From NCBI RefSeq assembly GCF_020164595.1, contig NZ_JAIQZE010000010.1, positions 62,001-126,000 of the forward strand: a DNA stretch of 64,000 nucleotides, given 5' to 3'. This stretch comes from Psychroflexus longus (GTDB lineage: Bacteria; Bacteroidota; Bacteroidia; Flavobacteriales; Flavobacteriaceae). Under the pieces are notes generated by a model, which saw only the letters and a program-made list of their open reading frames with translations, made no database searches and had not been told where the DNA came from. Shown here piece after piece: positions 18,116 through 26,969 of the stretch. The position numbers and the translations under genes are program-made. Within the stretch, counting starts at the first letter, position 1. Every line of letters starts with the position of its first letter.

Positions 18116-18949
18116 TCAAATTTTGAGAGTGAGAACTGGCAATTCTGAATGATTAACCACATCTTCACCGATACTTCCATTGAAGAAATGAGATAAGCCT
18201 TTTCTTCCGTGTGTTGGGATAATGATGAGGTCAGCTTTAAGTTTCTTCGATCCATTTAAAACTCCTTCCTGTATGGTGTAATCATTAAAAATTTCGATAT
18301 GCTCCTTATTTAATGGCATTTGAACCTTATTTAGAAAGACTCGCATTTGCTCATGTATTTCTGTTGTACTGCTGAACTGATTCCCAGGGAGATTCACATA
18401 CAGCATATGCATTTTTGCATCAAAACTATCTGCAAACTTTTTAGCTTTTTGATAGGCTTCAATATTTTCGATTTCAAAATTAGAGGCGAATACTGTATTT
18501 TTAATATTGATACTTTGTATTTCATTTTTGACAACCAATACTGGTACTTCAGAATATCTTACAACTTTCTCCGTGTTTGAACCTATCACAATTTCCTCCA
18601 ATCCTGATGTGCCACTTGAACCCATCACGATCATATCAATCTCGTTTTTACTAACTGTATCTCTAATAGCCATTGCAGCAGATCCTGGTTCAACGTAACT
18701 TTTTACAGTGACATCCTCTAAATAATCTTGTTTTAAAAATTTCTCAAAACGCTTATGAGCAAGTTTCATGAAAAAAATGATTTGCTCGTCGTTGACATTA
18801 AACTGTTCTGCGCCAAACAGAGATTCTGCAAGTTCGACTACATGCAATACATGCACTTCTGCATTATTCTTTTTGGCGAGTTGTGCTGCAACTTTGAGTG
18901 CGTTTTCAGATGGTGTTGAGAAATCTACGGGTACTAATATCTTTTTCAT
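18116..18949 (-). CDS. universal stress protein, tandem Usp domains
   Basis: A 277-residue cytoplasmic protein with two UspA domains. Domain 1 (about 1-145) begins K-K-I-L-V-P-V-D-F-S and holds the nucleotide-binding pattern G-S-S-G-T-S-G near residue 110. Domain 2 (about 150-277) ends with T-H-G-R-K-G-L-S-H-F and G-S-I-G-E-D-V. It starts 11 bp after hemN stops, so the two probably form an operon under the FNR-like site upstream of hemN. Tandem Usp proteins are commonly induced under anaerobiosis or stress in other bacteria, in line with this context. Confidence 0.92.
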   Translation of the reverse strand: MKKILVPVDFSTPSENALKVAAQLAKKNNAEVHVLHVVELAESLFGAEQFNVNDEQIIFFMKLAHKRFEKFLKQDYLEDVTVKSYVEPGSAAMAIRDTVSKNEIDMIVMGSSGTSGLEEIVIGSNTEKVVRYSEVPVLVVKNEIQSINIKNTVFASNFEIENIEAYQKAKKFADSFDAKMHMLYVNLPGNQFSSTTEIHEQMRVFLNKVQMPLNKEHIEIFNDYTIQEGVLNGSKKLKADLIIIPTHGRKGLSHFFNGSIGEDVVNHSELPVLTLKI

Positions 18950-18960
18950 AATATTTGGAT

Positions 18961-20310
18961 TTAAATGGTCATTGAAAATAATTCTGATTCTGTTTGCTTC
19001 GCTTTCAATCTAAGATCAAAGGCCATGCATATGTTTCTAATAAAAGCTTTTCCTGCTGGTTTTACTTGTATCATATCATCTTCGATGTTTATTAAGTCGT
19101 CAGTTTTAAATTCATCCAGACCGCTTTTAATTTCAAGCTGATGACTAATGTCTAATCCATCCAGATCAGTTACAAAGTGACACATTAAATTTAATATTTT
19201 TCTTCTGATAATCAGATCGGTTTTATTCAAAATATGACCCCGGGAAACGGGTAATTCATTTTTGGACAAACTAGTATAGTATTCATTAAGTTTTTTATGG
19301 TTTTGCGAAAATCCATACCAACTATCGCTTATGGCAGAAACTCCTAAACCGATCATTTTGTCAGTTTTGGTAGTGGTGTAGCCCATAAAGTTTCTGTGAA
19401 GATTTTGATTCTGAAAAGCTTTGGTTAAATCATCTTCAGGCAATGCAAAGTGATCCATTCCAATTTCTATGTATCCTTGATCCTCGAGCATTTTTTTTCC
19501 CGTTTCATATTGCTGACGCTTCAAATCCGGAGAAGGTAAATCCTTTTCATCATATCCACGCTGTCCATTTCCTTTGGTCCATGGCACATGGGCATAACTA
19601 TAAAATGCAATACGATCTGGCATTAATTCTATGGTCTTCTCTATGGTTGAAATAACATCTTCAAGGGTTTGTAATGGTAAACCGTAAATAAGATCGTGAC
19701 TCACAGAATTATATCCCAATGCTCTAGACTGTTCAGTAATTCTTTTGACAGTTTCAAAAGACTGAATCCTGTGTATTGCAATTTGAACTTTAGGATTATA
19801 ATCCTGTATGCCGTAACTCACACGATCAAAGCCTAACTGCCGCAATGTTTGCAAGTGATCTGTTGTCGTATTATTAGGATGACCCTCAAAGCTATAGCTT
19901 ACATCTTCAGGAATTTCACAGGTTTTTTTAATTGTTTCCAGTAGATATTCCAGATGTTTTGGATCGAAAAAAGTCGGTGTTCCGCCACCAAGGTGTATTT
20001 CTTTCAGAATAGGTTTATCCTGAAGAATTTCCAAATACATGTTCCATTCTTTAAGAAGAGCGTCTATGTAGGGTAATTCAACTTCATGACGTTTAGTGAT
20101 ACGTTTATTACACGCACAAAACGTGCATAAACTCTCGCAAAAAGGGAGATGAATATACAAGCTTATTTCTCTGGAAGAATTGTCTTGTTGAAGACTATGG
20201 ATCCATGACTTTGTACTGTAAGTGGTTTCATCCCAAAAAGGAACCGTCGGATAACTCGTGTATCTAGGTCCGGGGACATTATATTTCTTTATTAAATTCT
20301 GCATTACCAT
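18961..20310 (-). CDS. hemN: oxygen-independent coproporphyrinogen III oxidase
   Basis: A 449-residue radical SAM enzyme that converts coproporphyrinogen III to protoporphyrinogen IX in haem synthesis without oxygen. The N-terminal G-P-R-Y-T-S-Y-P-T-V motif and the cluster motif C-E-S-L-C-T-F-C-A-C (Cys58, 62, 65) are diagnostic of genuine HemN rather than HemW. It continues with G-G-G-T-P-T-F near residue 110 and a HemN C-terminal domain. Translation may start at 20310 or at the second Met at 20304. A -7 element and an FNR-like site lie directly upstream. It supplies haem in low oxygen, when the cbb3 oxidase is needed. Confidence 0.95.
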   Translation of the reverse strand: MVMQNLIKKYNVPGPRYTSYPTVPFWDETTYSTKSWIHSLQQDNSSREISLYIHLPFCESLCTFCACNKRITKRHEVELPYIDALLKEWNMYLEILQDKPILKEIHLGGGTPTFFDPKHLEYLLETIKKTCEIPEDVSYSFEGHPNNTTTDHLQTLRQLGFDRVSYGIQDYNPKVQIAIHRIQSFETVKRITEQSRALGYNSVSHDLIYGLPLQTLEDVISTIEKTIELMPDRIAFYSYAHVPWTKGNGQRGYDEKDLPSPDLKRQQYETGKKMLEDQGYIEIGMDHFALPEDDLTKAFQNQNLHRNFMGYTTTKTDKMIGLGVSAISDSWYGFSQNHKKLNEYYTSLSKNELPVSRGHILNKTDLIIRRKILNLMCHFVTDLDGLDISHQLEIKSGLDEFKTDDLINIEDDMIQVKPAGKAFIRNICMAFDLRLKAKQTESELFSMTI

Positions 20311-20321
20311 TGCATTTTATT

Positions 20322-20329
20322 CAAAAGTA
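20322..20329 (-). promoter_or_regulatory. -7 promoter element for hemN
   Basis: Read on the minus strand this is TACTTTTG, an exact TAnnTTTG match, 12 bp before the hemN start codon. The FNR-like site is centred 36.5 bp upstream of its end. Confidence 0.55.
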
Positions 20330-20352
20330 ATAGGGAAGTGGCGTATTTAAAA

Positions 20353-20364
20353 TGATATAAATCA
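20353..20364. promoter_or_regulatory. FNR/CRP-like palindrome upstream of hemN
   Basis: TGATATAAATCA is a perfect TGAT-N4-ATCA palindrome in the 78-bp region between hemN and the divergent methyltransferase gene. Its placement relative to the hemN -7 element is identical to that at ccoI, and hemN is a known FNR target in other bacteria. Confidence 0.6.
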
Positions 20365-20388
20365 GCATATAAGATATTACTATTATAT

Positions 20389-20871
20389 GTGCGCGTAAAG
20401 AATGCTAACTTTGAAAATAAAAAGGGAATGCCAAAACTTAAAGATGTTGTTTTAGTTTCTATTCAGTTTTTCTTGATGCTAGTATATTTTCTGAATGTGG
20501 AGTGGTTTTCATTAAACTTTATGGAGCATTTCATATGGTTTTACCTAGGTGTTCTAGGTGTCGCTATTTCAGGAATCGCACTTTTACAGTTAAATGTTAA
20601 CTTATCTCCTTTTCCAACACCTAAAGCTAATTCCAAACTGATTACTAATGGTGTTTTCAAAATCAGTAGACATCCAATTTATACGGGAATTTTAATCTTT
20701 ATGTTTAGTTTTTCGTTCTGGCTTGGGGATGGTTATAAATTAAGTGTAAGTCTGGCGATTTTAGCTTTATTCTATTATAAAACCCGCTACGAAGAATCTT
20801 TACTTGAAAATACATTTGAGGATTATAAATTCTATAAATCCAAAACGGGACGGTTTTTTCCTAAATTCTAA
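20389..20871 (+). CDS. isoprenylcysteine/phospholipid methyltransferase family membrane protein
   Basis: A protein of up to 160 residues with four hydrophobic helices and the motif G-V-F-K-I-S-R-H-P-I-Y-T-G (about 90-102) followed by E-E-S-L-L near residue 135 and F-E-D-Y-K-F-Y. This is the SAM-binding pattern of ICMT/PEMT-type membrane methyltransferases. The substrate is unknown. The 160-residue version starts with GTG at 20389; the ATG at 20428 gives 147 residues, begins just before the first helix and is equally possible. It is divergent from hemN and ends three bases before the convergent SDR gene. Confidence 0.78.
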   Translation: MRVKNANFENKKGMPKLKDVVLVSIQFFLMLVYFLNVEWFSLNFMEHFIWFYLGVLGVAISGIALLQLNVNLSPFPTPKANSKLITNGVFKISRHPIYTGILIFMFSFSFWLGDGYKLSVSLAILALFYYKTRYEESLLENTFEDYKFYKSKTGRFFPKF

Positions 20872-20874
20872 ACT

Positions 20875-21633
20875 CTAACTTCTAAGATAACTAGCTCCAT
20901 TCACATCTATAATTGTTCCAGAGAAATAAGCGGATTCTTCTGAAGATAAAAATAAAATAGCATGAGCAACTTCTTCAGGTTTTGCCATACGATGGAAAGG
21001 AGTTTCTTGCAGCATTTTTTCATTTTCTGATGCAGTGAGTGTTTCCGTTGCCATATCGGTTTCTGTAAACCCAGGCGCTACAACACCAACATGAATATGA
21101 TGAGGGGCAAGTTTTTTTGCAAGGGATTGGCTTAAAGCATTCAACCCTGCTTTACTAGCGCCATATGCGGGCTGATCGGGTTCTCCACGAAAAGCACCTC
21201 TGGATGACACATTAACTATACTTCCACTACCAGCTTTTATCATATGATGTGCCGCTAGGTAGCATAAATGCGCTGGAGCAAAAAGATTGGTTTGAAGTGT
21301 TTTCTCCCAGGCAGAAGTCCAGTCTTCAAAATCAATCTCATCTACTTTATGAGAAATCGCTATTCCTGCATTATTGACCAATACATCTATTTTTCCGTAG
21401 GCATCAATGAAATCATCAATCAGAGCTTTAGCTTCTTCCTTGACAGAAACATCCCTCTTAAAAAGTTGATGTCCACTGCCTGGTAGTTCTGCAAGTGTTT
21501 TTTCTGCTTCACCAATTCGACTTCTAAAGTTGATACCGACTTTGGCTCCTTTAGCGGCAAAAGCGAGAGCAGTAGCTTTTCCAATTCCTCTGGAGGCTCC
21601 AGTGACTAGTACACATTTATCTTTAAAATCCAT
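20875..21633 (-). CDS. short-chain dehydrogenase/reductase
   Basis: A 252-residue SDR oxidoreductase, with start chosen at 21633 because MDFKDKCVLVTG begins the fold directly; a longer reading frame to 21759 adds an uncharacteristic N-terminus. It shows the cofactor motif T-G-A-S-R-G-I-G (11-18), N-N-A-G near residue 88, the catalytic Ser in V-N-V-S-S, and Y-G-A-S-K near residue 155. The ending G-T-I-I-D-V-N-G-A-S-Y is typical of FabG-like SDRs. The substrate is not deducible. It is monocistronic and convergent with the methyltransferase gene. Confidence 0.9.
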   Translation of the reverse strand: MDFKDKCVLVTGASRGIGKATALAFAAKGAKVGINFRSRIGEAEKTLAELPGSGHQLFKRDVSVKEEAKALIDDFIDAYGKIDVLVNNAGIAISHKVDEIDFEDWTSAWEKTLQTNLFAPAHLCYLAAHHMIKAGSGSIVNVSSRGAFRGEPDQPAYGASKAGLNALSQSLAKKLAPHHIHVGVVAPGFTETDMATETLTASENEKMLQETPFHRMAKPEEVAHAILFLSSEESAYFSGTIIDVNGASYLRS

Positions 21634-21788
21634 AGACTTTGTTTGAGTTAAAAATTTATTCGAAATAAAAATAAGGCTTTTTGAAGTTGATAAGCATCTA
21701 AAATGGTTAATAATGCCTGCTTCGCTTTTACTTTGGAATTTAAGGGATTTTTGTGACAAAGGTTACACCTGTAATCGCTTTGAGAGCT

Positions 21789-21796
21789 TAATTTTG
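21789..21796 (+). promoter_or_regulatory. -7 promoter element for the sterol desaturase-like gene
   Basis: TAATTTTG matches TAnnTTTG and lies nine bases before the chosen ATG at 21806. The transcript would begin within a few bases of the start codon, giving a nearly leaderless mRNA. Confidence 0.45.
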
Positions 21797-21805
21797 TGTT
21801 CCGCT

Positions 21806-22675
21806 ATGGAAAAATATATTGACATCTTTTTAAACTCATTTTCAGGGTATTTTAATTACCTGATCAATGAAATTCAAAACCCTTCGCTGACAAATTATTT
21901 TTGGTGGTTGATTGGACTCTCCTTTTTAGTCCTCGCTATGGAAATCATTATCCCTTGGAGAAAAGACCAGAAAATTATAAGAAAAGGATTTTGGCTGGAT
22001 GTATTTTACGTCTTCTTCAACTTTTTTATCTTTTCTCTTATAGGTTATAATGCTGTTTCCAACGTGTTTGTAGAATTGTTTAATGATTTCTTAGGCTTAT
22101 TCGGAATTGATAATTTAGTCGCTTTTCACATTCAGAATTTCCCGATTTGGTCTCAATTTCTTATCATGTTTCTGGTGGCAGATTTCATTCAATGGAATGT
22201 TCACATACAATTGCATAAACGCTCATGGTTGTGGAAGTTTCATAAAGTTCACCATAGTGTAAAGGAAATGGGTTTTGCGGCTCAATTCAGATTCCACTTT
22301 ATGGAAACTATTGTTTACAAGGTGGTACAATACGTTCCACTAGCTATGATAGGTTTTGGAATTCAGGAATTCTTTATCGTACACATGTTTGGTGTTTTGA
22401 TTGGACATCTGAACCATGCTAATGTCGGTTGGGATTATGGACCTTTTAAATATATATTGAATAATCCTAAAATGCATATTTGGCATCATTCCAAAGCTTT
22501 ACCAGAAGAGCGTCCTTATGGAATGAATTTCGGGCTAACTTTAAGTCTTTGGGATTATTTATTTGGCACTGCTCATATTCCTGAAGATGGTAAAAATATT
22601 GAGCTTGGTTTTGATAGCGATGAAGATTATCCTCAGGATTTCTGGAATCAATTGAAAAGGCCTTTCAAGGAGTAA
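21806..22675 (+). CDS. sterol desaturase/fatty acid hydroxylase family protein
   Basis: A 289-residue membrane di-iron enzyme. Four or five helices are present and the histidine clusters of the family are visible: H-I-Q-L-H-K-R, K-F-H-K-V-H-H-S, H-L-N-H-A-N and M-H-I-W-H-H. These bind two irons and hydroxylate or desaturate a lipid; the lipid is not known. A longer frame opens at 21713, but that part crosses the promoter, so the ATG at 21806 is preferred. No partner genes are adjacent. Confidence 0.88.
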   Translation: MEKYIDIFLNSFSGYFNYLINEIQNPSLTNYFWWLIGLSFLVLAMEIIIPWRKDQKIIRKGFWLDVFYVFFNFFIFSLIGYNAVSNVFVELFNDFLGLFGIDNLVAFHIQNFPIWSQFLIMFLVADFIQWNVHIQLHKRSWLWKFHKVHHSVKEMGFAAQFRFHFMETIVYKVVQYVPLAMIGFGIQEFFIVHMFGVLIGHLNHANVGWDYGPFKYILNNPKMHIWHHSKALPEERPYGMNFGLTLSLWDYLFGTAHIPEDGKNIELGFDSDEDYPQDFWNQLKRPFKE

Positions 22676-22683
22676 GCTGATCT

Positions 22684-22908
22684 TTATTCGTCAAACAAGG
22701 CTTTCAAAAGGGTCATAATCCCTTTAAAAATTAGAAAAATAGCTCCAAAACTAATTAAAATTCCAATTATTAAAATTGGCCAGTATAAAGTTTTATCTTG
22801 ATTGTTGAAGGCACTATATAATATTGAAGGTCCAATGAAAATGAGCGGTAAAGCACCTGCCAGATATTTCACGCCTTTGGCTAAAGTATCTTTATTGGTG
22901 TGTTTCAT
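22684..22908 (-). CDS. DUF6095-like small membrane protein
   Basis: A 74-residue protein with two membrane helices (about 14-33 and 42-66) separated by a short N-N-Q-D-K-T loop. Proteins of this kind (DUF6095) lie immediately after murQ in flavobacteria. It overlaps the end of murQ by 17 bp, showing tight coupling. The function is unknown. Confidence 0.8.
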   Translation of the reverse strand: MKHTNKDTLAKGVKYLAGALPLIFIGPSILYSAFNNQDKTLYWPILIIGILISFGAIFLIFKGIMTLLKALFDE

Positions 22909-23713
22909 GATCGATAGCTTTCCTCACACTTCCGTGAATTTTTAATAACTCATCAGCTTTCTTTTCTGAAATATTTAAAGCCTCAGCAATTAGAAGGTTT
23001 CCACGCTGCTTTAGTTTTGCATTGCTAAGCTGCATATCTACCATCTTGTTGTCTTTAACTCTGCCCAGCTTAACCATTACCGAAGTTGAAATCATGTTCA
23101 ACACCAACTTTTGGGCTGTTCCTGCTTTCATTCTGGAACTTCCTGTTACAAACTCTGGTCCTACAATTACTTCAATGGGATAGTCAGATACTCTTGAAAT
23201 TGGTGAGTTTGGGTTACAAACAATACAGCCAGTAATAATTTCTTGCTTTTGGCAAGCTTTCAATCCACCAACCACGTAAGGCGTAGTTCCAGAAGCTGCA
23301 ATGCCTATCACAACATCATCTTTTTGGATATGATGCTCTTTGAGGTCTAACCAGGCCTGTTCGGTATCATCTTCGGCGTGTTCGACTGCTTTTCTGATGG
23401 CTTTGTCACCGCCGGCTATGAGTCCGTTAACCAGTTCTGCCGAAACTCCAAAGGTTGGTGGACATTCACTGGCGTCCAAAATCCCCAATCTTCCGCTGGT
23501 GCCTGCACCAATGTAAAATAATTTTCCTCCCTTCTGAATTTGCTTTACGGTCACGTCAACTAAGCTTTCAATGGCTTGAATTTCCTTCTGAACTGCGAGT
23601 GGAACCTGTTGATCCTCAGTATTTATATGGGTTAAAAGTTCCCGTGTTGACATGGTTTCCAGATCTCTGTACTTGGAAGATTGTTCTGTTATTTTTTCGA
23701 ATGATTTGCTCAT
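22892..23713 (-). CDS. murQ: N-acetylmuramic acid 6-phosphate etherase
   Basis: A 273-residue SIS-domain enzyme that cleaves the lactyl ether of MurNAc-6-phosphate, giving GlcNAc-6-phosphate in peptidoglycan recycling. Motifs are I-G-A-G-T-S-G-R-L-G (residues 68-77), D-A-S-E-C-P-P-T-F, the catalytic glutamate region E-D-D-T-E-Q-A near residue 114 and S-S-R-M-K-A-G-T-A near residue 195, with a C-terminal helical domain. Its ATG overlaps the stop codon of the DUF4249 gene by one base. A NamZ-like gene at 47.8 kb may feed the same pathway. Confidence 0.94.
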   Translation of the reverse strand: MSKSFEKITEQSSKYRDLETMSTRELLTHINTEDQQVPLAVQKEIQAIESLVDVTVKQIQKGGKLFYIGAGTSGRLGILDASECPPTFGVSAELVNGLIAGGDKAIRKAVEHAEDDTEQAWLDLKEHHIQKDDVVIGIAASGTTPYVVGGLKACQKQEIITGCIVCNPNSPISRVSDYPIEVIVGPEFVTGSSRMKAGTAQKLVLNMISTSVMVKLGRVKDNKMVDMQLSNAKLKQRGNLLIAEALNISEKKADELLKIHGSVRKAIDHETHQ

Positions 23714-24525
23714 TATTGAATGGTATAAATGACTTCATCTACTTCTGAAAGTCCAAAATAACCAAAAATTAATTCTTCTGAATCATTTTCATTCTTGATG
23801 TTTCCTCTCACGGTAGCAGGTTGAGTTTCAAAAGGACCACCTGCGCTGCCAGCCTGAGCAAGTAGTATTTCCAAGAAGTTAAAGTACTCTCGTGAAATCC
23901 CATGAATTTGTACACCTATTTCCATTTCCGGCGCTAGGTCTTCTTCCGAAAATAATCCAAATATTCTGTTGCCATCATTGAATTCATCATCGAAAACATT
24001 AAAGTCTGGGAAGGCAAGAAAAGGAGCGAAAAACTTGAATAAATAATAATTTTCTATTCCTTCGGGATCTTTGTAGAATGCTTTTAGTTCGATGTCTTCA
24101 CCAGAAAAACCGCCTTCATCATTTTGTTCAATAGAATCTATGGCAACTACAGGTTTCAGAGTTTCTTCTGCGGTATAGACGCTACCATCAAGTTCTATCG
24201 TTAAGCTGTAAAGTTCATTCAGTTCTGGTTCAAAATTATCAGTGGAATATTCACCTGAAGTGACTTCTTCAAAAATAAATTCTTTACCAGAACTGTTGCT
24301 TACCGCTATACTCGCTCCAGAAACCGGATTGGGTTCTTGCTCAAAAAAACCACGCGTACGAGTCAGCTTTATGGTTTGATTTGCTCCATCAGTACCTTTT
24401 TTCCAACTCAATATAGCATCCACGATAAGTCTTGGCTGTGCTTCTTCCAGATCTACTTCTACCACATCTTCACAAGCGGATAGCAAGCTTACAAGACCAA
24501 GTAAAATAAAGAATTTCCTCATCAT
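23713..24525 (-). CDS. DUF4249 lipoprotein, partner of a TonB-dependent receptor
   Basis: A 270-residue lipoprotein: hydrophobic signal with lipobox L-S-A-C (Cys18), followed by E-D-V-V-E-V-D-L, typical of DUF4249 proteins. The mature part is strand-rich with an early P-R-L-I-V-D-A motif. DUF4249 proteins are encoded directly after CarboxypepD_reg-type TonB-dependent receptors in Bacteroidota and presumably act as surface partners in uptake, as SusD does. Here it starts right where the receptor gene ends (24525/24526) and overlaps murQ by one base. The substrate is unknown. Confidence 0.88.
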   Translation of the reverse strand: MMRKFFILLGLVSLLSACEDVVEVDLEEAQPRLIVDAILSWKKGTDGANQTIKLTRTRGFFEQEPNPVSGASIAVSNSSGKEFIFEEVTSGEYSTDNFEPELNELYSLTIELDGSVYTAEETLKPVVAIDSIEQNDEGGFSGEDIELKAFYKDPEGIENYYLFKFFAPFLAFPDFNVFDDEFNDGNRIFGLFSEEDLAPEMEIGVQIHGISREYFNFLEILLAQAGSAGGPFETQPATVRGNIKNENDSEELIFGYFGLSEVDEVIYTIQ

Positions 24526-26901
24526 TTAAAATTTAAAACTATAACTAACAGATGGAACTATTCCGAAGATAGAAAATCTAACCGCTTCATTTTGCCCTGT
24601 GGTTGTATTCTGCTCAAAATTTAACGATGCGGCGTTTCTTCGGTTATAAACATTATAAATACCAAAATTCCAGGAGGAAGACCAGCTTTTGTTATTCTTT
24701 TCTGGAGTATAAGTCGCTGATAAGTCTAGTCTGTGGAAAGTAGGTAGTCTGTTCAAATTTCTTCCTTCAAAAACTGGAATATCAAGATCCTGAAATTCAA
24801 ATTGGCCGACGGGAAAATTCACAGGTCGCCCAGTTTGTAGTACAAAATTACTATTAATCTGCCATTTTTCATTAAGCTCGTAACTGCTGGTTAAAGACAC
24901 ATCATGTGTTTTATCATAACCATTGAGATACCAATCTCCATTATTGATGCCGATTTCATTAGGTGTTCTTCCAGGTGTGCGCTGCTCACTTCTGGATAAG
25001 GTGTAAGATAGCCAGCCTGTAAGTCTTCCTGTATTCTTTTTGAGATAAAACTCAAGTCCATAAGCTCGGCCTTCGCCATTGAGGATCACCCGTTCAATAG
25101 CATCATTGGCAATGAGGTTGGCCCCGTCTATATAGTCAATTCTGTTATTGATGGTTTTATAAAAAACCTCAGTTTCTAAAGTGAAAGGTATGTTTTCAAA
25201 ATCCTTGAAATAACCAAAAGCAAATTGATCTAGTTTTTGTGGCTTGATGTAAGTGCCACTCGGAGCCCACACGTCAAATGGAGTAGGAGATGAGGTGTTG
25301 GATAGCAAATGAAGGTTTTGAACCATGCGGTTGTAACTTGCTTTTATAGAAGTATTGTCGTCTATGAGGTAAGAAATTCCAGCTCTTGGTTCCAAATTTA
25401 TAAAGCTTTCGTTGACACGAGATGTGTTGCCACTTATTGTTTCCGTAGGAGTTGCTTCGACGTAGATACTTCGATTTTCGTCATATAAAAGCGGATTGTT
25501 ATTGGAATAAATGTCGATGGATTCATCTTCCATTCTTAAAAATGCACTCACTCTTAATCCATATTGAATATTAATCTTGTCGCTTAAAGATTGATTTACA
25601 GACAAAAAAGCTGCATTATCAAAAGCATATTTGTTATTCAATTTTCTTGGGTTGATTCCAGAATCTGCAGTCGTAGGCACGATTTCACCAGGATTTATGG
25701 TATATTGAATGCTGCTCAATCCATATGAGAGATCAAGATTTGGGCTGATAGTATGATTGATCTGATAACTTAAATCGAAATTGGAAATACTATTATCAAA
25801 GTTGAAACCTACCAAAGCCAAATCAAGTTCGTAGTTGTATTGGCTATAAGAAAAATTCAAGTTTGAATTTATATTTTCATTGAACTTGTGTTCCCAGTCT
25901 AAAATCCCAAATGCATTACCGTAAATATTGGTAAAGCTATCGTTGATATTGACGTAATCTAAACCGTAGTAACCAGAAAAGCTCAGCGAATTCTTCTCGT
26001 CAATATTGAAATTCAGTTTGGTGTTTAAATCGTAAAAATAAGCAGAATTAGAATTGTCTGTTAGTTTCAGGAATAAATGTGCATAAGTCCCTCTTCCACT
26101 CAGGAGGAAGAAACTTTTGTCTTTTTGAATAGGTCCTTCCAAAGTGAGTTTACTGGAGATGACTCCAATTCCACCCTCGCCTTTTAATTTTTGTGTATTT
26201 CCTGTTTTTTGTTTGATATCCAAAACTGAGGATACACGTCCTCCATAGTTGGCGGGAATACCACCTTTATAAAGTTTTAGATTTTTGACAGCATCCGGAT
26301 TGAAGATGGAGAAGAAGCCAAAAAGGTGAGAGGAGTTATAAATTAAAGCATCATCTATCAAAATTAAATTTTGATCGGTGGCTCCACCTCTTATATTAAA
26401 TCCAGAAGCTCCTTCACCAGCGTTAGAAACACCAGGGAGTTGGAGTAAAGACTGTATAACATCAACCTCACCAAAGACCACTGGAATTTTCTTAATACTT
26501 GAGGCATCAAGTTTACTCACACTCATTTCCGGATCTCTTATATTAATGCCTTCAATATTATCTGAGACTACAACTTCCTGCAAATCCTCAGTCTGTGGAA
26601 TCAAATTGAAATTTAATGTTTTATCATTATTGAAGGTGATTTGTTGCTCAATAGTTTTAAAACCAAGATAAGTAACTTTGATCGTATAATTACCCTTAGC
26701 AAGTTTTATTGAATACTTTCCATTTTCGTTGGATACCGTTCCTCTATTGCTATCATCGATAATGATATTTGCCCCAGGAATAGGTTGATTATTATCGTCA
26801 AGTACAGTGCCTGAAAGCTCATAGCCTTGTGCTGAAACAATATGAGCATTAATTAAAAAAAAGAGGATGAATAAAAATTTGATAGCTGAAATTTTGATCA
26901 A
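24526..26901 (-). CDS. TonB-dependent outer-membrane receptor
   Basis: A 791-residue receptor with signal peptide (about 1-24), an N-terminal carboxypeptidase-like regulatory domain (G-T-V-L-D-D-N-N-Q-P-I-P-G-A-N, about 28-105), a plug domain (about 115-235, with I-R-G-G-A-T-D-Q-N-L-I-L-I-D-D) and a C-terminal 22-strand-type barrel ending in Phe. It imports an unknown substrate powered by TonB. It is the first gene of a minus-strand operon with the DUF4249 lipoprotein, murQ and DUF6095. Whether it imports cell-wall sugars, as murQ might suggest, is speculation. Confidence 0.92.
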   Translation of the reverse strand: MIKISAIKFLFILFFLINAHIVSAQGYELSGTVLDDNNQPIPGANIIIDDSNRGTVSNENGKYSIKLAKGNYTIKVTYLGFKTIEQQITFNNDKTLNFNLIPQTEDLQEVVVSDNIEGINIRDPEMSVSKLDASSIKKIPVVFGEVDVIQSLLQLPGVSNAGEGASGFNIRGGATDQNLILIDDALIYNSSHLFGFFSIFNPDAVKNLKLYKGGIPANYGGRVSSVLDIKQKTGNTQKLKGEGGIGVISSKLTLEGPIQKDKSFFLLSGRGTYAHLFLKLTDNSNSAYFYDLNTKLNFNIDEKNSLSFSGYYGLDYVNINDSFTNIYGNAFGILDWEHKFNENINSNLNFSYSQYNYELDLALVGFNFDNSISNFDLSYQINHTISPNLDLSYGLSSIQYTINPGEIVPTTADSGINPRKLNNKYAFDNAAFLSVNQSLSDKINIQYGLRVSAFLRMEDESIDIYSNNNPLLYDENRSIYVEATPTETISGNTSRVNESFINLEPRAGISYLIDDNTSIKASYNRMVQNLHLLSNTSSPTPFDVWAPSGTYIKPQKLDQFAFGYFKDFENIPFTLETEVFYKTINNRIDYIDGANLIANDAIERVILNGEGRAYGLEFYLKKNTGRLTGWLSYTLSRSEQRTPGRTPNEIGINNGDWYLNGYDKTHDVSLTSSYELNEKWQINSNFVLQTGRPVNFPVGQFEFQDLDIPVFEGRNLNRLPTFHRLDLSATYTPEKNNKSWSSSWNFGIYNVYNRRNAASLNFEQNTTTGQNEAVRFSIFGIVPSVSYSFKF

Positions 26902-26969
26902 ATATATTTAACAAAACTTACTCTAGCTCTGAATAAAACTTTAAATAAAATAAAATATTTCACAATTTT

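Noticed and set aside
21634-21759. N-terminal extension of the SDR protein
   Set aside because: The extra 42 residues have no SDR features and the canonical start of the fold is at 21633.
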